A stretch of DNA of 7,205 bases from Inquilinus sp. (GCA_013003675.1 JABDIP010000099.1:1-7205); one strand, 5' to 3'; positions 1 through 7,090 are shown, numbered from the stretch's first letter. Program-made: numbers and translations. Notes: a model not told the origin generated them from the letters alone.

Positions 1-1535
1 GGCGCGTCTTCCGGCAGCAGGGCGAAGCCGGCGGTCTCCTCCGGCCCGGCACCGCCATGCGCGCCGTTTTCGACGGCAAAGCTGATCGGCCCGCTGCCGT
101 GCCGCCAGCCGCACAGGATGAGGTCGCCGGCTTGCGGATGATGCGCCAGCGCGACCAGATCGTCGCCAATCGACGCCAGATGGGGATGCTCGCGGCCCAT
201 CACCGACGCGGTCTCGTCGGGCAGCGTGAACCGGCCCTCGGCGGTCCAGGCATCGGCTTGCCCCGCGACCGACGGCGCAAGCACCAACGGAACCGATTCC
301 GCCGCGGCCAGCCGCTCCGCCAACGCCACCAATTCCTCGCGGACGACCGTGCGCCGGAGATAGAGGTGCGCGATCGGCCCCATCGCCGCCACCTCCGCCA
401 GCCGGTCCGCTTCGACCGGCGCGGCGCCATAGGTGGGCAGCCATCGCTGCCAGCGGTCGTTGGCGCTCAGCACGCGGATCCGGTGCGACTGCACGCCATA
501 CTGCCCGGCGCCGCCGGGCGGCGTTGCCTCGGCCGGTCCATGGAGTAGCGCGGCGACGGTCGTCTCGATATCGCGGCCGGTGACGCTGGCGTAGGGTTGG
601 CACGCCTCCTGGCCGTGGTCCGAATAGATCCATACCTCGTAGTCGCGCCGTTTCGAGCGTTTCGCGGCGCGCCAGATCCGCGATACGGCGTCGTCGATCC
701 CTTTCAGCGCCCAATGCGCGAAGCCGGAACCCGGGCCGCGGCGATGGGCCTGCTCGTCATAGCCGAGCAGGTTCAGATGGACGATCGGCAGCCCACGGGC
801 GACGTCGATCTTGGCGCCGATGGTGACCAGTTCGCGCAACAGGACGCAGATCCCCACCCTGGTCGGCACGAAACGCAGCTCGCGCCTCAAATTGTAGCCG
901 CCGACGAATCCCTTGACGAAGTCGATCGGTGCCAGCGCCGCCTCGACGACCAGCAACGCCATGGCGCGGACAAGGCTGTAGGCGTTGGCCAGCCCCAGGA
1001 CCGCTACCGCCAACGGGTTGGCGCCGCGCAGCAGGTCGCCCCAGCCCATCCGGGACGGGCAGAAATGAGCCTCCGCCGCGCCGCCGGCATAGATGTTCGA
1101 ATAGGAACTGCCGCCGGCCAGCAGCGCGGTGCCCTGATCGCCCAGGCGCCGCTCGACGGCGTCGGCGGTTGCCGGTTCCCACATGCGGACGATTTCGCCG
1201 TCCTTTTCCGCGCGAAAGCTGAATGCCGGAACCGCGACCTTGACGCCGTAGAACAGTTCCCCCTGCACCGCCGGGGTACTCGACGGCAGCCCGGAATAGA
1301 AGGCGCGGTCGACATAGTGGTCACGGTCGATCAGCGAGCGCAGAAAGGGCAGGCGGCCGGCCTCGAGGGCCCGGTTGAACTGGGCGCGCGACAGGCCGTC
1401 GATCTGGATCATCACCAGCCCCGGGGCGGTGGACGGCTCGTCCGTCGCCGCCAAGCCGAGCAGGCGGATCGCCCATTCGCTGCGGCTGAACAGCCGGCGC
1501 GCCCAGCGCAGGGCCCGTTCGACCCGATAGATCAT
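1..1535 (-). CDS. Alkaline-phosphatase-superfamily phosphodiesterase / nucleotide pyrophosphatase-like protein (3' end outside window)
   Basis: An uninterrupted frame of 511 codons starts at ATG 1535 and leaves the window without a stop, so the C-terminus is missing. The metal-site skeleton of the alkaline phosphatase superfamily is visible in order: IQIDGLSR with D46, the likely nucleophile T87 in LPSSTPAV, D260 and H264 in GYDEQAH, D306-H307 in YSDHGQE, and H493 in ENGAHGG. This spacing fits the type I phosphodiesterase/nucleotide pyrophosphatase branch, which hydrolyses phosphodiester or phosphomonoester bonds with two metal ions. No signal peptide is seen. A hydrophobic stretch at about residues 172-206, between the nucleophile and the DxxxH motif, may associate with or span the membrane. 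The start overlaps the glycosyltransferase stop by ATGA, and only a weak GGAA lies just upstream, so translation probably depends on coupling. The substrate is unknown; the neighbours suggest a glycolipid or lipid-linked phosphate. The superfamily call is firm, the reaction is not. Confidence 0.9.
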   Translation of the reverse strand, partial: MIYRVERALRWARRLFSRSEWAIRLLGLAATDEPSTAPGLVMIQIDGLSRAQFNRALEAGRLPFLRSLIDRDHYVDRAFYSGLPSSTPAVQGELFYGVKVAVPAFSFRAEKDGEIVRMWEPATADAVERRLGDQGTALLAGGSSYSNIYAGGAAEAHFCPSRMGWGDLLRGANPLAVAVLGLANAYSLVRAMALLVVEAALAPIDFVKGFVGGYNLRRELRFVPTRVGICVLLRELVTIGAKIDVARGLPIVHLNLLGYDEQAHRRGPGSGFAHWALKGIDDAVSRIWRAAKRSKRRDYEVWIYSDHGQEACQPYASVTGRDIETTVAALLHGPAEATPPGGAGQYGVQSHRIRVLSANDRWQRWLPTYGAAPVEADRLAEVAAMGPIAHLYLRRTVVREELVALAERLAAAESVPLVLAPSVAGQADAWTAEGRFTLPDETASVMGREHPHLASIGDDLVALAHHPQAGDLILCGWRHGSGPISFAVENGAHGGAGPEETAGFALLPEDA

Positions 1536-2812
1536 TGTTCCGGCGTGTCTTCGATGCCGAGCGCCGCCCCGGTCGCCCCGGCCACGCCCTTGAGCAGTTC
1601 CCACTCGGCGGTGATCAGCCGCATGGCGCGCTCCCACGGCGTCTCGTCCCGGCGCTGTTGCTGGACCTCGCGGTCCAGGCATTGCCGGTAGAGGCCGAGC
1701 GCCAGATCGGCGCAACGGTCGATGGCGAACGCTTCCGCCGTCTTTTCGGCAGACCGTTGCATCGCTTCGAGGGCGGCGGTGTCGCGCCCGGCCAGATCGG
1801 CCAGGGCGGCCGAGAACACCGCCTCGTCCTCGACCGGCAAGAGCCGGCCGTTTTCGCCGTCGCGGACCACCTCGCGCACGCCCGGCGCGTCGACCGCCAC
1901 CACCGGCACGCCGCAGGCCATCGCCTCGGTCAACACCATGCCCTGGGTCTCGCTCTGCGAGGCGAAGGCGAAGACATCCATCGCCCGATAGGCGTCGACC
2001 AGCGCGTCGCCGGTCAGGGTGCCGGTCAGGACCAGCCGGTCGGCCAGGCCAGCCGCCGCAAAGATGGCACGGATCGCCGCTTCCGAGGGGCCGCCGCCGA
2101 CCACGGCGAACCGGGCGGTTGGCGTTGCGCGCAGAAACCGGACAACCGCCCGGGCCAGGAAGGCGAGGTTCTTTTCCGGTGCCAGGCGGCCGATGTGGCC
2201 GACCAGGAAGGCGTCCGCCGGGATGTCGTACCGGGTGCGAAACCGCGTCCCGTCGCCGCCGTGGAAGGCAGCGAGGTCGAGGCCGGTCGGCACCTCGCTG
2301 ATCGGGGCGGTGACGCCCCGGCGCCGCAGCAGGTCGGCGATGGTCCGGCTGGGCGCGAAGATCTGATCGCACAGATTGGCGTAGCTGGTCGACAGGTCGA
2401 TCACGAAACGCTGCAGCGCCGGCGAGTCGCCGGGAACATAGTGGGTATAGCGCTCATAGAGCGTGTGGTGGGTGAACACCAGGGGCAGGCCGCGGCTGCT
2501 CGCCACGCGGACGGCGGTCGCACCGATCAGGAACGGGTGATGGGCATGGACGATGTCGGGCCGGAACCGGTCCAAGGCTGAGACCAGCAGCAGCGACACC
2601 GGCAGCACGACAGAGAAGTCGCTGCCGTTGAAATTCTGGATGGCGGGAATGCGCAGAACGCCGGTCTCGCCACGCGGCATGTCCTCGAATTCCGGGGCGA
2701 CGACCAGCACCTCGTGGCCGCGGCGGCGATAGGCGGCCGCGAAACGCTCGACAGAGCGGGCCACTCCGCCGACATGCGGCGAGTAGGTATTCGTCATCAT
2801 CAGGATATTCAT
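1532..2812 (-). CDS. GT4 family glycosyltransferase, diacylglycerol glucosyltransferase-like
   Basis: The protein has 426 residues, a normal length for a GT-B fold retaining glycosyltransferase of family GT4. The N-terminal acceptor domain begins MNILMMTNTYSPHVGGV, with the glycine loop at residues 15-17, and contains HAHHPF at 89-94. The segment THHTLYERYTHYVP (114-127) resembles the HT-YE-Y-HY-P signature of 1,2-diacylglycerol 3-glucosyltransferases and related lipid glycosyltransferases. The nucleotide-sugar domain has GRLAPEKN (208-215, with R209 and K214) and an EX7E motif at E288/E296. A charged, Q/R-rich C-terminal tail (about 380-426) follows the core and could contact the membrane surface. 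ATG 2812 was chosen because it overlaps the hydrolase stop as ATGA and starts exactly at the conserved N-terminus. The frame is open further upstream, but that part is low-complexity Arg/Pro shadow of the hydrolase. Likely role, by inference: transfer of a hexose from a nucleotide sugar to a membrane lipid on the cytoplasmic face. Donor and acceptor cannot be read from the sequence. Confidence 0.94.
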   Translation of the reverse strand: MNILMMTNTYSPHVGGVARSVERFAAAYRRRGHEVLVVAPEFEDMPRGETGVLRIPAIQNFNGSDFSVVLPVSLLLVSALDRFRPDIVHAHHPFLIGATAVRVASSRGLPLVFTHHTLYERYTHYVPGDSPALQRFVIDLSTSYANLCDQIFAPSRTIADLLRRRGVTAPISEVPTGLDLAAFHGGDGTRFRTRYDIPADAFLVGHIGRLAPEKNLAFLARAVVRFLRATPTARFAVVGGGPSEAAIRAIFAAAGLADRLVLTGTLTGDALVDAYRAMDVFAFASQSETQGMVLTEAMACGVPVVAVDAPGVREVVRDGENGRLLPVEDEAVFSAALADLAGRDTAALEAMQRSAEKTAEAFAIDRCADLALGLYRQCLDREVQQQRRDETPWERAMRLITAEWELLKGVAGATGAALGIEDTPEQ

Positions 2813-5064
2813 GGCGCGTCGGCGCGATCCACGGTGACCCGGCCGGTTTCGGCATCGGCCCGCAGCGGCACGTGGCCGGCCAGCCGGATGTCCAGGACCG
2901 GCGGTTGCCCATGCCAACGGGCCTGCCAGGTCACCGTGATCCTGTCTTCTCCCGGTTCGATAGACAGCGACACCGTGCCATAGGTGGTTGGTGCCGGGCC
3001 AATGCGCAACGGCTCGCCCGGCGCCAGCCATGCCGCCGGCAGTCCGGCGGCGATCACCAGTCGGCCGTCGGCCTCCTCCCGCAGGAAGGCGTTGCGGATG
3101 GCCAGCACCCATTCCGCCGCCGCCCAGACATGTTGGCCGTCGCCCATGCAGCCACCGCCGGTGCCGGGGTGGATCGCCTCCGGCCATTGGCCGGTCGGCG
3201 AGGCGAGGCGGGCCACGGTGCGCAACAGGTCGAAGGCACGCGGGTCGTCGGCGCGCATCAGGATCTGGGCCACGTGCAGGGTCAGATAGGCGTTGATCCC
3301 CGAATGGGTCATGTCCTGGAAGAACCCGCCATCGACGAAGCAGGAGTCGAGCAGGAACTCGATGGTTGCCATCAGCCGCGCGTCGGTCGGCGCCACCTGC
3401 TGCAGCGGATAGCCGCAGACGATCGACCCCACCGCGCCGGCATCCAGCCGGCGGTATGGCGAAGCGGGGAGGGCCGCGCGCCCCAGTCGCTCGCCATCCG
3501 CGGAGAGGCTGCGATCGATAGCCGCCGCGAACGCCGCAGAATCGTGCTTCAGCGTCTCCGCCGCCTCGGCATCGCCGGCCGCGCGTAGGAGCACAGCGGC
3601 GGAGTCGAGCCCGGCCACACCCCAGAAATCGTCCCAGTAGTAGAAGTCGTTCGGCCCGAGATGCTCGGCGCTGAAGCCGGCGGGCAGCAATCCGGCATGC
3701 CGCGCCGGCAACGCGTCCGACAGCCGCTTGCGGCCGATCCAGCGCGCGGCCCTTCGGATCGGCCGCACCCAGGACTCCTTGGGCGCGGTTCCGGTCAACG
3801 CGCAATACCGCTGCATGATCCACAGCGCCTGGCCGTTGGAATCCCACTCGCCGTCCTGCGAGTGGAAATAGCCGGCATGGGTCTGCCGCTCGGGGAAGCG
3901 GTCGATCGCCCGTTCGGCGCGCCCGATCAGGTTCGCGGCCAGCAGGCCGTTGACGATGAAGGCGGCGTCGCGGAACCAGAACCGTTTGTAGGTGAACGGC
4001 CCGGGCACGACATCGTTCCACGCGTGCAGCACCAGGGTGTGGATCGCCGCGTCGTAGAGGAACTGGAATTGCGCGTCGGGCAGCCGTGCTTCGCAATGTC
4101 CCGTCAGCGCCGCGGGCCAATCCCCCGCCTCGTGGGCCTGGGTGGCGGCAGCGGTCAATTTCGTCCGCACGGTGATCCGCCGCTCGCGGCCGGGCTCCAG
4201 CCGGAACATCGCCGCCGCTGTTGCCATTCCCAGGTCGCAGCTTCCGGTGCTCTGGTCGTCCAGGTCACGCAGATGGATGTGCACATCGCCGGCGCGGTAG
4301 TCGGAGATGTGGTGGCGCTCGACCGGCGGGTCGAACCGGGCGGCCTCGTCTCCATCGACCGTCCAAACCCGCCGGTCCGCGGACAGGTCGACCCGGTGCA
4401 CGAAGCTGATCCCCTCCGGGTTGTATGGCCGCAGCGAGACGATGGCGGCCGCCGGGCGGTCGGCGGTCGCTCGATAATCGACCCGGCAATGGACCCGGCC
4501 CTCCGCATCGCGCTCCGCCCGGGCCGTCATCGACAGCGCCAACCCGCCCTCGGCGCAATCGGTGCGTACGGCGACTCCGTCCGCCAGGTCGAGCACCTGC
4601 CGGGCGTCGGCGGTGCGCGAGGCCAGCAGCTCGCTGCCATCATCGGCGCGAATCCAGCCGTCCAGCGACCAGCCGTCATAGAGCGGCGTCACAAGGCCGC
4701 GCGGGTCGACGATCGGCAGTTCCGGGCAGTCGGGCAGGCCGACCGCCGTCCAGTTGCGCTGGGTCAGGTTGATATGGGTGATCGAGAAGGCGCGCGGCAC
4801 GAAGGAGACGTCGCCCGGGTCGAATTGGCGCTCCACCCAAAACGGCCAAACCCAGTCCAGATTGTGCTGGATCACCCGGCTGTTGATCAGGCCGCGGGCG
4901 TGCATCACGACGCCGGCGCGCAGCAGCTCGATCGGCTCGGCCACCTCCGAGGGCTGGGTGAAGCCGCGCAGCCGCGCCATCAGGGCGACCGGATCGAGAA
5001 AGCCGTGGCGGCGGGCCAGCCGGCTGACCGCGAACCGCCAGGGCAACCATTTCATCCAGACCAC
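2809..5064 (-). CDS. Six-hairpin glycoside hydrolase-type protein (GH15/GH63-like, glucoamylase/debranching-like)
   Basis: The protein has 751 residues. Roughly the first 300 form a beta-rich N-terminal region; about 325-665 look like an (alpha/alpha)6 toroid, followed by a short beta-rich C-terminal region. Motifs typical of inverting six-hairpin glycosidases are TYKRFWFRDAAF (358-369), DGEWDSNGQALW (404-415), FYYWDDFWGVAGL (474-486) and GQWPEAIHPGTGGG (625-638). E629, with D408 or E406, are plausible catalytic acids, but this assignment is a guess. There is no signal peptide. The N-terminus is Trp- and Arg-rich and could be a peripheral membrane helix. GTG 5064 is preferred because GGAG at 5072-5075 is 7 bases upstream; ATG 5055, beginning MKWLPW, is the alternative. 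The frame continues upstream through a TGA at 5068-5070 into the 17-codon mini-ORF. The stop overlaps the glycosyltransferase start as ATGA. The expected role is hydrolysis of an alpha-glucan or glycoconjugate in the cytoplasm; the substrate is unknown. Confidence 0.86.
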   Translation of the reverse strand: MVWMKWLPWRFAVSRLARRHGFLDPVALMARLRGFTQPSEVAEPIELLRAGVVMHARGLINSRVIQHNLDWVWPFWVERQFDPGDVSFVPRAFSITHINLTQRNWTAVGLPDCPELPIVDPRGLVTPLYDGWSLDGWIRADDGSELLASRTADARQVLDLADGVAVRTDCAEGGLALSMTARAERDAEGRVHCRVDYRATADRPAAAIVSLRPYNPEGISFVHRVDLSADRRVWTVDGDEAARFDPPVERHHISDYRAGDVHIHLRDLDDQSTGSCDLGMATAAAMFRLEPGRERRITVRTKLTAAATQAHEAGDWPAALTGHCEARLPDAQFQFLYDAAIHTLVLHAWNDVVPGPFTYKRFWFRDAAFIVNGLLAANLIGRAERAIDRFPERQTHAGYFHSQDGEWDSNGQALWIMQRYCALTGTAPKESWVRPIRRAARWIGRKRLSDALPARHAGLLPAGFSAEHLGPNDFYYWDDFWGVAGLDSAAVLLRAAGDAEAAETLKHDSAAFAAAIDRSLSADGERLGRAALPASPYRRLDAGAVGSIVCGYPLQQVAPTDARLMATIEFLLDSCFVDGGFFQDMTHSGINAYLTLHVAQILMRADDPRAFDLLRTVARLASPTGQWPEAIHPGTGGGCMGDGQHVWAAAEWVLAIRNAFLREEADGRLVIAAGLPAAWLAPGEPLRIGPAPTTYGTVSLSIEPGEDRITVTWQARWHGQPPVLDIRLAGHVPLRADAETGRVTVDRADAP

Positions 5065-5067
5065 AGA

Positions 5068-5121
5068 TCAGCTCCAAGACGCGGGGTGGTAGCCGTCGGC
5101 CGGCACGGGTGCCCGACTCAT
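5068..5121 (-). CDS. 17-codon mini-ORF between ftsH and the hydrolase gene (leader peptide or interrupted hydrolase N-terminus)
   Basis: ATG 5121 overlaps the ftsH TGA as ATGA, the same junction style as the two downstream gene boundaries. A GAGG at 5129-5132, inside the ftsH 3' end, lies 7 bases from this ATG, so initiation here is credible. The peptide is MSRAPVPADGYHPASWS. Its TGA (5068-5070) is followed by TCT and then the GTG 5064 start of the hydrolase, in the same reading frame. Two readings fit. It may be a small coupling leader whose termination feeds reinitiation at GTG 5064. Or it may be the authentic N-terminus of the hydrolase, cut by a single-base nonsense change or a sequencing error. 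No function is recognised for the peptide. Translation of this stretch is moderately likely; a separate biological role is uncertain. Confidence 0.45.
   Translation of the reverse strand: MSRAPVPADGYHPASWS
5072..5075 (-). promoter_or_regulatory. Ribosome binding site deciding the hydrolase GTG start
   Basis: GGAG on the minus strand sits 7 bases before GTG 5064 and 16 bases before ATG 5055. The spacing favours GTG. The site lies inside the mini-ORF, so ribosomes finishing the mini-ORF would uncover or reuse it. Confidence 0.55.
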
Positions 5122-6983
5122 GCCGCCGCCTCTTTCCCGCTTCGACGGCGCGCGCGCGGCTTGCCGAGGCACTTGGCGATGGCGTCGCGGTCCAGGGTTT
5201 CGTGTTCCTTCAGAGCGGCGACCAGGGCCTGGATCTGCTGGCGGTGCCCGGCGACGATTGCCGTCGCCACGTCTTCCGCCTCGCGCAGCATCCGGGCAGT
5301 CGCCTGATCGACCTCGTGCGCCGTCGTCTCGCTGAAGCGGCGCGGCTGGGCGAATTCGCGGCCGAGGAAGGGATGCTCGTCGCTCTGCCGCAGATCGACC
5401 GGCCCGATCTCATCGGCCATGCCCCATCGGGCAACCATGGCGCGGGCGAGCTGGGTCGCCTGGCGGATGTCCTCGTCGGCGCCGGAGCTGACCGTGCCCA
5501 GCAACTCCTTCTCCGCCGTGCGGCCGCCGAGCATCACCGCCAGTCGCGCCTTCAGGTAGGATTCCGGCAAGGTGTGGCGCTCTTCCTCCGGCAATTGGTG
5601 GGTGCCTCCGAGGCTGCGGCCGCGCGGGATGATGGTGACCTTGTAGATCGGGTCGGCATCCGGCACGTGATGGGCGACCAGCGTGTGTCCCGCCTCGTGG
5701 ATCGCCAGGCGGTGGCGTTCCTCCGGCTGGATCGCCAGGGTGCGGACCGAGCCCATCATCACCTTGTCGCGCATCTCGTCGAAATGGCGCATGGTCACCG
5801 CCTCGGCGCCCTCACGGGCCGCCGCCATCGCCGCCTCGTTGACGACGTTCTTCAGATCGGCGCCGGAAAAGCCGGGCGTGCCGGCGGCGACCAGCCCGAG
5901 ATCGACATCGGCCGCCAGGGGTACGCGCCGGGAGTGGACCTTGAGGACCGCCTCGCGCCCCTTGCGGTCCGGCAATTCCAGTGTGACGTGACGATCGAAG
6001 CGGCCGGGCCGCAACAGCGCCGGGTCGAGCACGTCGGGCCGGTTCGTGGCGGCCAGAACGATCACCGCCTCGTGGCCGGAGAAGCCGTCCATCTCGGCCA
6101 GAATCTGGTTCAGCGTCTGCTCGCGCTCGTCGTGGCCGCCGCCGAGCCCGGCGCCGCGCACCCGGCCGACGCTGTCGAGTTCGTCGATGAAGATAATTGC
6201 CGGCGCCCGCCGCTTGGCCTCGTCGAACATCTTGCGGACACGGCTGGCGCCGACGCCGACGAACATCTCGATGAACTCGGACGCCGAGATGTGGAAGAAC
6301 GGCACCCCCGCCTCGCCGGCCAGGGCGCGGGCCAACAGCGTCTTGCCGGTTCCCGGCGGTCCGACCAGCAACACGCCGCGCGGCGCCTCCGCGCCCAGTC
6401 GGCTATAGCGCGCCGGGTCGCGGAGGAAGGCGACCAGTTCCGCCACTTCGCGCTTGGCGTTGTCCTGCCCGGCGACGTCGTCGAAGGTGACGCGCTGGCC
6501 GATCTTTTCCTCCTTGCGGGCGGAGCCGGTCAGGAAATCGCTGGCGTCGCGGCCACCGAACCGGCCGGTCACGTTGCGGAAGAAGCGGTTCCACATCCAC
6601 CAATAGACGCCGATCAGGATCAGCCACGGCAGGAGCCCGCGAAACAGCCCGGCGGTGCCGTCGTCCTCGGCCGGCAAATTGGTGATCTCCACGCCGTGCT
6701 GCTCGAGCGCCGGCAACAGCGCCGGGTCGCCGATCGGCGGCAGCCGCGTGGCGACCCGCTCTTCGGCGTCGCCGGCCGACCCGGTCCGGCGCAGCGTGGC
6801 GACCGCCTCGTCGCCGCGGATCGTCACCTGGGAGACTTCGCCGTCGACCACCTTGCGCTTGAAGGTGCTGTACGGAATCTCCTCGATGCCCTGCGGCGGC
6901 ACGGTCTGGGCGCTGAAAATCATTATCGCCAGCAGCAGCGCCGCGACCAGCGCGTAGGGAAGCCATTTGGGCAGCGGTTTCAC
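5118..6983 (-). CDS. ftsH: FtsH-family ATP-dependent zinc metalloprotease, probably an accessory copy
   Basis: The protein is 621 residues and complete, slightly shorter than typical FtsH. Order of parts: TM1 at about 8-25, a small periplasmic domain with the IPYSTFKRKV start (36-45), TM2 at about 115-131, then a cytoplasmic AAA+ module. Walker A GPPGTGKT is at 208-215, the aromatic pore loop FVG at 241-243, Walker B IIFIDELD at 263-270, and the second region of homology runs to RPGRFDR (325-331) with arginine fingers R325 and R328. The M41 peptidase has HEAGH at 429-433 and the likely third zinc ligand D505 in SGADEDI. All catalytic residues are intact. The enzyme extracts and degrades membrane and some cytosolic proteins as a hexamer in the inner membrane. 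GTG 6983 is preceded by GAAAGG at 8 bases. It is first in a four-gene operon with glycan/lipid-type enzymes, not beside tilS or folP as housekeeping ftsH often is, which suggests a specialised paralogue. The tail ends in a basic RARRRSGK stretch. Confidence 0.97.
   Translation of the reverse strand: MKPLPKWLPYALVAALLLAIMIFSAQTVPPQGIEEIPYSTFKRKVVDGEVSQVTIRGDEAVATLRRTGSAGDAEERVATRLPPIGDPALLPALEQHGVEITNLPAEDDGTAGLFRGLLPWLILIGVYWWMWNRFFRNVTGRFGGRDASDFLTGSARKEEKIGQRVTFDDVAGQDNAKREVAELVAFLRDPARYSRLGAEAPRGVLLVGPPGTGKTLLARALAGEAGVPFFHISASEFIEMFVGVGASRVRKMFDEAKRRAPAIIFIDELDSVGRVRGAGLGGGHDEREQTLNQILAEMDGFSGHEAVIVLAATNRPDVLDPALLRPGRFDRHVTLELPDRKGREAVLKVHSRRVPLAADVDLGLVAAGTPGFSGADLKNVVNEAAMAAAREGAEAVTMRHFDEMRDKVMMGSVRTLAIQPEERHRLAIHEAGHTLVAHHVPDADPIYKVTIIPRGRSLGGTHQLPEEERHTLPESYLKARLAVMLGGRTAEKELLGTVSSGADEDIRQATQLARAMVARWGMADEIGPVDLRQSDEHPFLGREFAQPRRFSETTAHEVDQATARMLREAEDVATAIVAGHRQQIQALVAALKEHETLDRDAIAKCLGKPRARRRSGKEAAA
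5129..5132 (-). promoter_or_regulatory. Ribosome binding site for ATG 5121
   Basis: GAGG (within AAAGAGG) near the end of ftsH is 7 bases from ATG 5121. It is the main evidence that translation starts at the mini-ORF rather than only at GTG 5064. It also encodes part of the ftsH tail (KEAAA), so chance occurrence is possible. Confidence 0.5.
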
Positions 6984-6991
6984 GATCCGTG

Positions 6992-6997
6992 CCTTTC
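6992..6997 (-). promoter_or_regulatory. Ribosome binding site of ftsH
   Basis: GAAAGG on the minus strand lies 8 bases before GTG 6983. It supports the GTG start, which also begins exactly at the expected positively charged N-terminus before TM1. No other start in this frame has a comparable site nearby. Confidence 0.65.
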
Positions 6998-7039
6998 GTC
7001 GGTTGCCCGCCGGACCTGGGCGGCCAGCCTCGTGCCGGC

Positions 7040-7055
7040 CCGCCGGCCCGGGCGG
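7040..7055 (-). other. GC-rich hairpin at the predicted 5' end of the ftsH mRNA
   Basis: CCGCC at 7051-7055 pairs with GGCGG at 7040-7044 around a 6-base loop, directly at the predicted transcript start. The same stretch carries a tandem 8-bp repeat (gccggccc at 7034-7041 and 7042-7049 on the plus strand). It could stabilise the 5' end, or it could be a simple product of high GC. Confidence 0.3.
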
Positions 7056-7063
7056 TGCGATCC

Positions 7064-7069
7064 ATTCTA
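7064..7069 (-). promoter_or_regulatory. Promoter -10 element of the ftsH operon
   Basis: TAGAAT on the minus strand matches five of six bases of TATAAT and is one of few A/T-rich hexamers in this GC-rich region. With normal spacing the transcript would start near 7057, giving a leader of about 74 bases before GTG 6983. No separate good -35 box is seen; the FNR-type palindrome occupies that region, as expected for an activated promoter. Confidence 0.55.
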
Positions 7070-7090
7070 GGCGGTATCGCCGTCGATCCC

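Noticed and set aside
597..2581. Plus-strand open frames of 364 and 348 codons opposite the phosphodiesterase and glycosyltransferase
   Set aside because: The minus strand there encodes conserved catalytic motifs in continuous frames. The plus frames have biased composition and no domain.
2813..4120. Upstream extension of the glycosyltransferase frame, giving an apparent 862-residue protein
   Set aside because: The extra N-terminal part is Arg/Pro/Gly-rich shadow of the hydrolase in another frame. Homology begins exactly at MNILMMTNTYSP (ATG 2812), which overlaps the hydrolase stop as ATGA.
4769..4782. Second FNR-like match, TTGAT-N4-GTGAT
   Set aside because: It lies inside the hydrolase coding sequence, has a poorer second half-site, and has no promoter elements around it.
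5068..5070. TGA before the hydrolase as a selenocysteine codon
   Set aside because: The position is at the extreme N-terminus, no selenoprotein family is involved, and no convincing SECIS-like hairpin was seen after it.
3661..5307. Plus-strand open frame of 548 codons opposite the hydrolase gene, crossing into ftsH
   Set aside because: It crosses two real minus-strand genes and has low-complexity composition typical of antisense frames. No motif or plausible start context was seen.
6403..7065. Minus-strand frame of 220 codons starting at ATG 7065
   Set aside because: It overlaps the N-terminal half of ftsH in a different frame, its ATG lies inside the predicted -10 region, and its product is low-complexity Arg/Gly-rich.
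5109..7070. Long plus-strand open frame (653 codons) opposite ftsH
   Set aside because: It is the antisense of a complete, motif-perfect FtsH. The translation is Arg/Gly/Gln/Asp-rich with no recognisable domain, as expected for shadow frames in GC-rich DNA.
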